Source: Skermanella rosea
GTDB taxonomy: Bacteria; Pseudomonadota; Alphaproteobacteria; Azospirillales; Azospirillaceae
DNA: 64,000 nucleotides
Reading direction: 5' to 3'
NCBI RefSeq assembly: GCF_016806835.2
Contig: NZ_CP086112.1
Span: 452,001 to 516,000, forward strand
Below, in pieces: positions 1-7,978 of this stretch. Below the pieces are notes generated by a model that was not told the origin of the DNA, did not search any database, and was given only the letters and a program-made list of their open reading frames with translations. The translations under genes were made by a program, and so were the position numbers. Within the stretch, counting starts at the first letter, position 1. The number at the start of each line of letters is the position of its first letter.

Positions 1-533
1 AGCCCGGTCCTGTAGGCGCAGTTGACGCCCTTCAGCACCTGGACCCGGCGCGGGCCGCCGCATCCCAGATGGTGGTTGCCGATCACGCGGCCCCACCACT
101 GGACCAGGCCGACCTTCTCGTGCAGGCCGCCCGGCTCGCCCAGTTCCCCCGGGATCAGGTCACGCCCGCCGACGCCGCCGACCTTCACCGATTCGGCGAA
201 GACGCGCTCGATCCGCTCCAGCCAGTCGGCATGGGGAACCGCGTCGTCGTCGGTGATCGCGACGACCTCGCCCCGGACATGGTCGAGGCCGGTCGCCATC
301 GCGTGGATCACGCCGGGCTGGTCGACCAGCACCAGGTCCGGCGGCGTGTTCGGGGCGAACAGCGGGGCGAAGCGCCGGACGGTATCGATGGTCTCGCCGT
401 CGCCGTCGCGGGCGACGACGACGATCTGGTCGGCCGGGCGGCGCTGCCGGGCGAGGCCGGCGAGGCACCGGGCAAGGTCCTGCGGGCGCCGGTAGGAGGG
501 AACCAGGACGCTGATCTTCATCATGGTCTTCAT
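1..533 (-). CDS. Family 2 glycosyltransferase, 3' end outside window
   Basis: The visible 177 codons begin MKTMMKISVLVPSYRRP, the first beta strand and nucleotide-binding start of a GT-A (family 2) glycosyltransferase. A DDD acidic motif (in AITDDDAVPHADW) follows near residue 95 and would bind the metal and nucleotide sugar. It should transfer a sugar from an NDP donor to a growing lipid-linked glycan at the inner face of the cytoplasmic membrane. Its ATG overlaps the stop of the upstream O-antigen-ligase-like gene by 4 bases (ATGA), so the two are probably translationally coupled. The gene runs off the left edge, so its C-terminus, donor and acceptor cannot be judged. Confidence 0.85.
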   Translation of the reverse strand, partial: MKTMMKISVLVPSYRRPQDLARCLAGLARQRRPADQIVVVARDGDGETIDTVRRFAPLFAPNTPPDLVLVDQPGVIHAMATGLDHVRGEVVAITDDDAVPHADWLERIERVFAESVKVGGVGGRDLIPGELGEPGGLHEKVGLVQWWGRVIGNHHLGCGGPRRVQVLKGVNCAYRTG

Positions 534-2026
534 GGTGCGGAGGCTCCGCGGCTGGAGGATCTGGCGGTGGAGGATTGGGAGGCCCAATGCCGCTCGGCCG
601 CGATCGAGAAGCCGATGAAGCTCCAGAACAGGGTGCCGATGAAGCCGGTCAGCATGTTCGTGAAGACCATCTGGACCAGGATCGACAGGGCCACCGATTC
701 CGCGACCGTGACGAAGCCGTCCTGCCGGCTCCAGCGTCGCTTGAAGGTGGCCGTGACCAGCAGCGCCACGCCGGACAGGTAAAGGGCGCCGCCCAGCCAG
801 CCGAGCACGAACGGCACTTCCAGCAGGCCGCTGTCGATCACGCCGAGCTCGCCCATCTTGCCGTTGTTGGAGATCTTGGTCGCGACGCCGGTGGCGCCGA
901 TCCCCTGGCCGACCGGGTTGGACAGGGCGTCCTCGACGAAGGTCTGGAAGAAGTGGATCCGGTCCTTGAAGCTCTGGTCGTCCTGCGCCTTGTCGCCGAT
1001 CATGCTCTCGATCCGGGTCGTCACCGTCTTGGACACCTCCTCGACCGACAGCAGCGGCAGCGACAGGACGACGGTCAGCACCACGGCCGCGATCAGCTTG
1101 GCCCGGCGGGACATGTCCATCTTGGCGAGCATGATGAACAGGCCGGCGCCGAAGCCGACCCAGGCGGCGCGCACCAGCGACAGCAGCAGCGCCACGATCG
1201 CGGGGATGCCGGCCAGGAAGGGCAGGCGCCCGCGGGCGCCCAGCACGATCAGCAGGCTGACCGCCAGCATGTTGGCGTAGGGACCGGGGGAGTTCAGCGT
1301 GCCGAAGATCCGGACCTCCAGGGGCGCCGGCCGGCCGATCGACTCCATCTGCACGACCTGCATCCAGAACGCGTCCCACGGCGCCAGGAAGAAGAACTGG
1401 TAGATGCCGTAGATGCCGAGCACGGCCGCTCCCATCAGGAACGCCTGCTCGGTCGAGACCTTCAGCTTTTCATAATTGCGCCAGCTGAAGGCGATGTGGA
1501 TGCCCATCACCACCGGCAGGACCCAGTTCAGCACGTCGAACGAGGCCGGGCTGAAGCCGGCGTTCATCACGCCGATCGGATAGGCCAGCGACAGCGCCAC
1601 CAGGATCGGCACGAAGGGGAACATGTCGCGCTGGCTGAGCCGGGGCAGGAACCGGATCACGGTGACCAGCATCAGCAGGCTGACCACGTAGGGCGCCAGC
1701 ATGATCGGGCTGAACTCGGTCCAGCCGGATTTGAAATCGACCACGCGGCGCACGAACGGCGTCAGGAACCAGATCCACCAGAGATGGACCAGATAGGCCG
1801 CCGGGAACCGCACGAACAGGAAGGCGCCGATCACGAAGGCGAGCGGCGTGTAGAAGAACCGGGTGGCCCCCGTCAGCCCCGCCGCGCAGGACAGCAGCAC
1901 GATGGCCCAGAAGCCGCCGACGAAGAACAGGCTGACCGGCACCGTCAGCTTGAGCTGCCGATCGCGCCGGGCCCTGGGCGAACCCGGGGGCGGACCCTGG
2001 GGAGGAACCATGCTGTACGCCGTCAT
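530..2026 (-). CDS. O-antigen ligase/Wzy polymerase-like membrane protein
   Basis: This 498-residue protein has about ten to twelve hydrophobic segments after a short Pro-rich cytosolic N-terminus. A large soluble loop (about residues 330-390, containing TTRIESMIGDKAQDDQSF and DRIHFFQTF) precedes a GQGIGATG segment, as in Wzy_C/O-antigen-ligase proteins. Such proteins polymerise undecaprenyl-linked repeat units or ligate finished chains on the periplasmic side of the membrane. The start is preceded by GGGAAGCGG. It is first of at least two minus-strand genes and overlaps the next glycosyltransferase by 4 bases. The context of surrounding glycosyltransferases, a flippase and a Wzc-like kinase favours a polymerase of a Wzx/Wzy exopolysaccharide pathway; a ligase remains possible. 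Confidence 0.8.
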   Translation of the reverse strand: MTAYSMVPPQGPPPGSPRARRDRQLKLTVPVSLFFVGGFWAIVLLSCAAGLTGATRFFYTPLAFVIGAFLFVRFPAAYLVHLWWIWFLTPFVRRVVDFKSGWTEFSPIMLAPYVVSLLMLVTVIRFLPRLSQRDMFPFVPILVALSLAYPIGVMNAGFSPASFDVLNWVLPVVMGIHIAFSWRNYEKLKVSTEQAFLMGAAVLGIYGIYQFFFLAPWDAFWMQVVQMESIGRPAPLEVRIFGTLNSPGPYANMLAVSLLIVLGARGRLPFLAGIPAIVALLLSLVRAAWVGFGAGLFIMLAKMDMSRRAKLIAAVVLTVVLSLPLLSVEEVSKTVTTRIESMIGDKAQDDQSFKDRIHFFQTFVEDALSNPVGQGIGATGVATKISNNGKMGELGVIDSGLLEVPFVLGWLGGALYLSGVALLVTATFKRRWSRQDGFVTVAESVALSILVQMVFTNMLTGFIGTLFWSFIGFSIAAERHWASQSSTARSSSRGASAP

Positions 2027-2431
2027 TCACCGCTTCCCGATTATTTGCAGGCCGATGCCATCGCCGGACCGGGCGACGGCACGGTCTCTCGAATATCACA
2101 GGCGGCGCGTCCGGACGGGCGAGGAAAGAAGGTTAGTCCGAAGAAGAAACCGGCCGGAACACCCGCAGAGTCTTCGGGATCATACGACAGGTCGGGGCGG
2201 AGACTTGGATGACCCGGATCATCCAAGGATAGGACTTCGTCGGAGCACACCGGAGAAAATAATCGGTTACTCCTTCGCTCCTCCTTTCGCTCCATCCATC
2301 GCTTCCCCGACAGCCCCGAAGGGTGGGCCGTGGCGTCCCGGAAGGCCCCTCCGATGAGGATCTGGCGGCATTTGAGTCGATTGCCCTAGCCTCCGACGTC
2401 AGCTTCCAGTCACGACCCGGGTGTTTCCTTC
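2027..2431. other. Intergenic region between divergent EPS genes
   Basis: This 405-base stretch separates the minus-strand polymerase-like gene from the plus-strand glycosyltransferase at 2432, so it should carry promoters for both directions. I could not pick convincing -35/-10 pairs. The short reading frames in it have no coding character. The most AT-rich part lies near 2255-2275. Confidence 0.4.
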
Positions 2432-3649
2432 ATGACCTTGTCGCATCCCGCCGTCGACGCGCCCGGCGGCCGTCAGCCGCTGTCGCTGGTTCCGCCCGCG
2501 CGCGTCACCTCCCTGCAGATCGGCATCGGCTGGTTCCCCGAGACGCCGGGCGGGCTCGACTGCGTCTATTACAATCTCGCCCGCCATCTGCCCGACCAGG
2601 GCGTCGACGTCGTCGGGCTGGTCGCCGGATCGGAAGGCGTCGCCCGCAGCAGCGGCGGCCGGGTCATCAGCTTCGCCCGCCACGACGACGACTGGAAGGT
2701 CAGGATGAAGGCGATCCGGGCCAGGGCCGGCGAGGTCCTGAAGTCCGGCGGAGCCGACCTGATCGCCAGCCATTTCGGCCTCTACAGCCTGCCCCTGTAC
2801 GACCATCTGCGCAAACATCCTTTCGTGATGCACTTCCACGGCCCCTGGGCGCTCGAATGCGCCGCCGAAGGGGGCGGGTTCCTGGCGCAGCACAGCCGCT
2901 GGCTGATCGAGACGGCGGTATACCGCACGGCCGACCGCTTCATCGTCCTGTCCGACGCCTTCGCCCGGCTGCTGGAGAACCATTACCGCGTTCCCGGCGA
3001 CAGGATCGACGTGGTCCCCGGCGGGGTCGCCGACAGTTTCTTCCAGGAGAACGCCACCCCGGCCGAGGCGCGCCGGCTGCTGGACCTGCCGTCGGACCGG
3101 CCGATCCTGCTGACCGTGCGCCGCCTGTGCCGGCGCATGGGGCTGGAGGACCTGATCGACGCCATCGGCGACCTGCGCGAGGCGGTTCCCGACGTGCTGC
3201 TGCTGATCGGCGGCAAAGGCCCGATCGAGGCCGAGCTGAAGCGCCGGATCGCGGAGCGCGGGCTGGACCGCCATGTCCGCATGCTGGGGTTCATTCCCGA
3301 TGCGGAACTGCCGCTCTACTACCGCGCCGCGGACCTGTCGGTCGTGCCGTCGGTGACGCTGGAAGGCTTCGGCCTGGTCGCGGCGGAATCGCTGGCCGCC
3401 GGATGCCCGGCGCTGGTGACCCCGGTGGGCGGGCTGCCCTCGGTCGTGGCCGACCTGTCGCCGGGACTGGTGCTGGAGGACGGCGGCCAGGCCGGGCTGG
3501 CGGACGGCCTTGCCGCCGTGCTGCTGGGCGTCATCAAGGTGCCCGGCCGGGTGGAATGCCGCCATTACGCGCTTGACCGGTTCCAGTGGTCGCTGGTGGC
3601 CGAGCGCACCTCCCGGGTCTATCGCAAGGTGCTGGGAGGCGGGCGTTGA
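2432..3649 (+). CDS. Family 4 glycosyltransferase
   Basis: This 405-residue GT-B enzyme opens its core with IGIGWFPETPGGLDCVYYNLARHL, the Gly-rich acceptor-domain start of GT4 enzymes. The donor-binding half contains ILLTVRRLCRRMGLEDLIDAI and ends with the E-x7-E signature (PSVTLEGFGLVAAESLAAG). It would retain donor configuration while adding a sugar to the lipid-linked repeat unit in the cytoplasm. The ATG at 2432 has only a weak ribosome binding site, so a slightly later start is possible. Its stop overlaps a TTG start of the beta-helix gene by 4 bases, and a good GGGAGG site lies inside its last codons. Donor sugar cannot be told from sequence. Confidence 0.88.
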   Translation: MTLSHPAVDAPGGRQPLSLVPPARVTSLQIGIGWFPETPGGLDCVYYNLARHLPDQGVDVVGLVAGSEGVARSSGGRVISFARHDDDWKVRMKAIRARAGEVLKSGGADLIASHFGLYSLPLYDHLRKHPFVMHFHGPWALECAAEGGGFLAQHSRWLIETAVYRTADRFIVLSDAFARLLENHYRVPGDRIDVVPGGVADSFFQENATPAEARRLLDLPSDRPILLTVRRLCRRMGLEDLIDAIGDLREAVPDVLLLIGGKGPIEAELKRRIAERGLDRHVRMLGFIPDAELPLYYRAADLSVVPSVTLEGFGLVAAESLAAGCPALVTPVGGLPSVVADLSPGLVLEDGGQAGLADGLAAVLLGVIKVPGRVECRHYALDRFQWSLVAERTSRVYRKVLGGGR

Positions 3650-5163
3650 GCGCCGCCCACGGGGCGCTTCCCGGAGCCCTGGCGGGGCCGTGGATGCTGG
3701 ACGGGCGGGACGCCATCTACGGCATGGTCGCCGGGGTGTCCAACGCGATCCCGGTCGGCGTGCTGCGCGGCACCGGCACCGTCTCGGTCGCCGACAAGGG
3801 GGCGATCGGCGACGGCGCCAGCCATCCCCTGTCGGAGGTGTTCCCGACCCTGGACGCCGCCCGCAAGATGTACCCGTTCGCCGCCACCCTGCGGATGGAG
3901 ATCGACGAGGCGGCGATCCGCCTCGCGATCCTGGAAGCCGAGGCGGCGCGGCCCAAGAAGGCGGTCTACCTGCCCGGCGGCCGGCGCTACCGCGTCGGCG
4001 GCACCCTGACGCTGGACCAGGTGTCGATGTTCTCCGACGCGATCGGGACGACCCTGGTCTGCGCCGACCTGGGACCCGGCAGGCCCTGCATCGAGCTGAC
4101 CGGCGATTCCAACCGGATGAACCTCCGGCCGTACCTGCGCGACCTGACCATCGAGGGGCCGGGGCGACCGGCCCGGGTGGGCGAGAGCCCGGCCGAATGC
4201 GACGGGGTCCGGATCGGCCGGCCGGGTACGAAGACCGCGCCGCAGCTGGAGCGGGTGTTCGTCAACGGGTTCCGCAACGGCATCGTCATCGACCAGGATG
4301 ACGGCCACATCATGATGTACAGCGTCGCCGCGACCGACAACTACTACGGCCTGCATCTGGTCAGGACCAACGGCGACACCAAGATGCTGAACTGCCAGTT
4401 CGGCGGCAACCGGTTCGCCGGCATCGGCTGCCGGCCCGACGCCGGGCTGGGCGGCGGCTTCACCTGCTATCAGACCACTTTCGGCTTCCAGCCCTACGGC
4501 ATCTACCAGGAGCCCGGGCCGGGCTGGAACAACCTGCTGACCGACGGAATCATCCATGGCCGGTTCGAGGCGCTGGGCAACGGGGCGATCGTCTCCGACG
4601 CGACGGCCGCGGGCGAGAACCCCATGGTGTCCGGGATCCGGATCGTCGGGACCGGCTTCAACTGGGACGATTCCTTCAGGATCGCGTCCCGGCCGCGGGA
4701 CTATTGCCTGAAGCTGCCCTTCGTCCAGGGCATCAACACGATCGAGATGGACAATTTCCCGTTCGCCCCGGGCGACAAGGGAATGATCCGCGCCGGCGAC
4801 GGGCAGGGACGGTTCCGGCTGATCTTCTCCGGCCGGGCCAAGCCCGAGCCCGACTGGAAGCTGGTGGCCGGCAACGACTACACCGAGGGCCTGACCCGCG
4901 TCAGCGTCCGCGATACCGTGAACACGGTGGAAGTGGCGGTTCCAGCCGGGGCGCGTTCCGCCTCCGTCCGGGTGCAGACCAACTGCTACGCCGCCTCGTC
5001 GCGCGGGATCAACCCGCAGGCAACGCCCATGGGCGATCCCGGCGGCTCCTGGTGGATCGCCACCGCGGAGCAGGGCGGCTTCACCGAACTGACCGTGCGG
5101 CTGTCGGCACCGGCCCCGTCGGGCGGTGTGCGGTTCCGCATCCTGGTCACCGACAAGGACTGA
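3646..5163 (+). CDS. Right-handed beta-helix (pectate-lyase-like) protein of the EPS locus
   Basis: I chose the TTG at 3646 because GGGAGG lies 3-12 bases before it and it overlaps the previous stop as TTGA; the product is then 505 residues. The N-terminal part (VSVADKGAIGDGASHPLSEVF, then an AVYLPGGRRYRVGG-like turn) matches the opening of the pectate-lyase-3/phage-tailspike beta-helix fold: a 'GAxGDG' motif followed by 'xxLPxGxYxV'. Asn-rich turns follow (NGFRNGIVI, NCQFGGNRFAGIG). About residues 390-505 look like a separate beta-sandwich. No signal peptide is obvious. It lies between two glycosyltransferase genes with 3-base spacing to the next. It may cleave or modify the polymer, or bind it; catalytic residues cannot be assigned. 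Confidence 0.72.
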   Translation: MSAAHGALPGALAGPWMLDGRDAIYGMVAGVSNAIPVGVLRGTGTVSVADKGAIGDGASHPLSEVFPTLDAARKMYPFAATLRMEIDEAAIRLAILEAEAARPKKAVYLPGGRRYRVGGTLTLDQVSMFSDAIGTTLVCADLGPGRPCIELTGDSNRMNLRPYLRDLTIEGPGRPARVGESPAECDGVRIGRPGTKTAPQLERVFVNGFRNGIVIDQDDGHIMMYSVAATDNYYGLHLVRTNGDTKMLNCQFGGNRFAGIGCRPDAGLGGGFTCYQTTFGFQPYGIYQEPGPGWNNLLTDGIIHGRFEALGNGAIVSDATAAGENPMVSGIRIVGTGFNWDDSFRIASRPRDYCLKLPFVQGINTIEMDNFPFAPGDKGMIRAGDGQGRFRLIFSGRAKPEPDWKLVAGNDYTEGLTRVSVRDTVNTVEVAVPAGARSASVRVQTNCYAASSRGINPQATPMGDPGGSWWIATAEQGGFTELTVRLSAPAPSGGVRFRILVTDKD

Positions 5164-5166
5164 TCC

Positions 5167-6456
5167 ATGACCCATGCCGAGCCCATGGTCTATGCCGAGC
5201 ATTGCGGCCTGAACATCGGGATGGTCAGCTTCGCCTTCCACCGCCAGAACGGCCAAGGTCTCGTGAACTGCGAGATCGCCGCCGCGGCGCTGGCCCGCGG
5301 CCATCGCGTCACCCTGTTCTGCGAGGAGGCCGACCCGGCCTTGGCGGCGCATCCCGGCGTCGAGGTGGTGCGCCTGAAGGCCTGGAAGCTGCCGACCCAG
5401 TTGCTGCGCGACCAGGCGCTGGCGCTCCAGGCCACGGCGGCGGTCGCGCGCCGGCGGCGGCGGCTGGACCTCGTCGTGACCAACGGCTTCTGCATGTGGG
5501 GCCGAAGCGACGTCAACGCGGTCCATTTCCTGCACCGCACCTGGACCCGGTCGCCCAACCATCCCTGGCGCCTGAAGCGCAGCCCCGACAGCGCCTACCG
5601 CTGGCTCTACAGCCAGGCGAACTGCCTGTTCGAGCGCCACGCCCTCGCCCGGTCCGGGCGGATCGTCGCGGTCTCCGACCCGCTGCGTGACGAGGTGATC
5701 GGGATGGGCTTCCCGCCCGACCGGGTCGTCACGATCCATAACGGCGTCGATCTCTCCCGCTTCCGCCCCGGTCCCGGCGACAGGGCGCGATTCGGGCTGC
5801 CGGAGGGGGTTCCGACGGGCATCTTCGTCGGTGACATCCAGACCAGCCGGAAGAACCTGGACAGCGTCCTGAAGGCGCTCGCGGTCACCCCCGGCGTCCA
5901 TCTCGCGGTCGTCGGCACGGCGGAGGGCAGCGCCTTCCCGGCCATGGCGGAGCGGCTGGGCGTCAGGGATCGCTGCCATTTCCTGGGCTTCATGAGTCCG
6001 GACGGCGTCGCGGCGGCGTTCCGCTCGGCCGACTTCTTCGTCTTCCCCTCGCGCTACGAAACCAGCGGCCTGGTCCTGCTGGAAGCGGCGGCGACCGGCC
6101 TGCCGGTGATCACCGCCGCCTCGGTCGGTGCCGCCGGGATCTTCGCGCCCGACGCGGCGCTGATCTCCCCCGATCCGGAGGACGTCGCCTGGCTCGCCCG
6201 GGCCATGGCCCGGTTGCGCGACGATCCCGGCCTGGCCCGCAGCCTGGGCCGCGCCGCCCTGGAAGTCGCCGGGCGCCAGACCTGGGACATGGCGACCAGG
6301 AATTACCTCGAGTTGTTCGAACGGATGACCCGACGCGAGTCTGGAGCTGTACCCGATGAGGTCGATCCGTGCGAGACAGTCGATCCGATGCGTTGCGCCA
6401 TGGGCGCAACCTACGATCGTCGTCTCGCATCACCTCCGCCCGGCATCGAGCCGTAG
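5167..6456 (+). CDS. Family 4 glycosyltransferase ending inside a hairpin repeat
   Basis: This 429-residue GT-B glycosyltransferase has a GT4 acceptor domain (GMVSFAFHRQNGQGLVNCEIA), a mid-domain VAVSDPLRDEVIGMGFPPDRVVTIHNGVD and the donor-site signature FVFPSRYETSGLVLLEAAATGLPV. It starts three bases after the beta-helix gene stop, so it belongs to that operon. The last roughly 25 residues (MRCAMGATYDRRLASPPPGIEP) are not glycosyltransferase-like. They are encoded by the left arm and loop of a 24-bp inverted repeat, and the TAG stop lies in the right arm. The catalytic core appears complete without this tail. The likely role is adding one sugar of the exopolysaccharide repeat unit. Confidence 0.87.
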   Translation: MTHAEPMVYAEHCGLNIGMVSFAFHRQNGQGLVNCEIAAAALARGHRVTLFCEEADPALAAHPGVEVVRLKAWKLPTQLLRDQALALQATAAVARRRRRLDLVVTNGFCMWGRSDVNAVHFLHRTWTRSPNHPWRLKRSPDSAYRWLYSQANCLFERHALARSGRIVAVSDPLRDEVIGMGFPPDRVVTIHNGVDLSRFRPGPGDRARFGLPEGVPTGIFVGDIQTSRKNLDSVLKALAVTPGVHLAVVGTAEGSAFPAMAERLGVRDRCHFLGFMSPDGVAAAFRSADFFVFPSRYETSGLVLLEAAATGLPVITAASVGAAGIFAPDAALISPDPEDVAWLARAMARLRDDPGLARSLGRAALEVAGRQTWDMATRNYLELFERMTRRESGAVPDEVDPCETVDPMRCAMGATYDRRLASPPPGIEP

Positions 6457-6475
6457 GTTGCGCCCATGGCGCAAC
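6392..6475. repeat. Perfect 24-bp inverted repeat (REP-like) spanning a gene end
   Basis: Arms at 6392-6415 and 6452-6475 are perfect reverse complements around a 36-base loop. Each arm is also nearly palindromic in itself (GTTGCGCC-atg-GGCGCAAC), so either a long stem or two small hairpins could form. The right arm carries the stop codon of the preceding glycosyltransferase. No T-run follows, so it is better called a repetitive extragenic palindrome than a classical terminator, though it may protect the mRNA 3' end. Confidence 0.8.
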
Positions 6476-6732
6476 ACAGGGCGGAGAGTGGAACGGCCGG
6501 CTGCGAGGACCGGAGCGGTTCAACCTGATCGGGGACCGCTCCAAGGGCGGAACCGCAACGGGCCTGGGGGTTCCCGAAGGCGCCTGAGGGCGCTTGCGGA
6601 TTATCCCGCACCGCGCCATCGCGCAGGGAGTCATGATCCTTTCGGTAGTAGTACAAATCCAGGACTGATCCGGCGTCCGGGATTTTGGTAAAAAAACTTA
6701 TAACGATTTTGTCACGGGATGCGCCGGGCCAG

Positions 6733-7944
6733 ATGGATCCTTCCATACTCTTCGTCGATCACGCCTCCGATGTGGGCGGAGCCGAGCTGTCGCTGCTCGA
6801 TACCGCGCTGCATTGGGCGGCGCCCTTGCACGTTGCGCTCATGCAGCCGGGGCCGTTCCGCGACCTGCTGCGCGACCAGGGCGTGCCATCGACCCTTGTC
6901 GAGGCGGGCGAGGCCGTCCTCGGCGTCCGCCGCGGCGGCGGCTGGGACCAGGGGCTGCGCGCCGCCGCGGGCATTCCCCGGCTGGCGCACCAGCTCGCCC
7001 GGCTCGCGAAGGGCTACGACGTCGTCTATGCCAACACCCAGAAGTCGCTGATCGTCGGCGGCCCCGCCGCCTGGATGGCCGGCCGGCCGCTGGTCTGGCA
7101 CCTGCACGACATCCTCTCGGCCGAGCACTTCTCGGCGATGAACCGGCGGCTGCCGGTCCTGGTCGCCAACCGCTTCTGCGCCCGCGTGATCGCCAATTCG
7201 GCCGCGACGGCCGAAGCCTTCGTCCGCGAGGGCGGCGATCCCGACCTGGTCGGCGTGGTGCCGAACGGCTTCTCCAAGGCTCCCTTCGAACGGGACTCCG
7301 AGGCGGAGGTCGCGGAACTCCGCCGCGCGCTCGGCCTGGACGGCAAGCCGCTGGCCGGGATGTTCGGCCGCCTCGCCCCGTGGAAGGGCCAGCACGTCTT
7401 CATCCGCGCCGTCGCCGCCGTCCCCGGCCTCCATGCCGTGATCGTCGGCGGCGCGCTGTTCGGCGAGCAGGTCTACGAAGAGGAGCTGAAGCTTCTCTGC
7501 GCCGAACTGGGTGTCCGGGACCGGGTCCATTTCCTGGGGTTCCGGCGGGACATCCCCCGGCTGATGCGCATGATGACCCTGATCGTCCACGCCTCCACCG
7601 CGGCCGAGCCGTTCGGCAGGGTGCTGGTCGAGGCGATGCTGGCCGGTTCCCCGCTGATCGCGTCCCGGGCCGGCGGCGCGCTGGAGATCGTCGAGGACGG
7701 CGTCACCGGCCGCCTGGTCGCACCCGGGAGCGTCGCCGAACTCCGGGCCGCCATGGCGCGCATCCTGGCCGAGCCCGGGGAGGCCGCCGCGATGGCGGAC
7801 CGGGCCCGGCGGGCGGCCGCCGCGAACTTCTCCACCGAGGTCATGATCGACGGCATCCGCCGCGAGATCGGCCGCGTCCTGCCCGCTCCGGAACCCGCCC
7901 CGCTTGCTGGCGGCCGCGGCGGTTCAACAGCCATTTCCGGCTGA
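6733..7944 (+). CDS. Family 4 glycosyltransferase
   Basis: The 403-residue product begins MDPSILFVDHASDVGGAELSLL, a standard GT4 acceptor-domain start with the GGAE/Q motif. It continues with WHLHDI, ARVIANSAATAEAFV and the donor motif STAAEPFGRVLVEAMLAGSPLI, containing the E-x7-E pair. An in-frame TTG at 6685 would add 16 residues of Lys-rich, AT-rich sequence unlike the rest, so I prefer the ATG at 6733, although no strong ribosome binding site precedes it. The roughly 276-base gap upstream contains the hairpin repeat and an AT-rich segment at 6640-6720 that could hold a new promoter. It probably adds a sugar to the exopolysaccharide unit. Confidence 0.87.
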   Translation: MDPSILFVDHASDVGGAELSLLDTALHWAAPLHVALMQPGPFRDLLRDQGVPSTLVEAGEAVLGVRRGGGWDQGLRAAAGIPRLAHQLARLAKGYDVVYANTQKSLIVGGPAAWMAGRPLVWHLHDILSAEHFSAMNRRLPVLVANRFCARVIANSAATAEAFVREGGDPDLVGVVPNGFSKAPFERDSEAEVAELRRALGLDGKPLAGMFGRLAPWKGQHVFIRAVAAVPGLHAVIVGGALFGEQVYEEELKLLCAELGVRDRVHFLGFRRDIPRLMRMMTLIVHASTAAEPFGRVLVEAMLAGSPLIASRAGGALEIVEDGVTGRLVAPGSVAELRAAMARILAEPGEAAAMADRARRAAAANFSTEVMIDGIRREIGRVLPAPEPAPLAGGRGGSTAISG

Positions 7945-7978
7945 ATTCAAAAACCATCAAACTTTGATTGAGGCGATA

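Noticed and set aside
575-2212. Long plus-strand open frame opposite the O-antigen-ligase-like gene
   Set aside because: Its product is Asp/His/Gln/Arg-rich and repetitive, typical of antisense to a high-GC gene. The minus-strand frame has clear membrane helices and a ribosome site.
6685-6732. TTG-started extension of the glycosyltransferase at 6733
   Set aside because: The added 16 residues come from AT-rich leader sequence and precede the normal GT4 start motif; no ribosome site supports the TTG.
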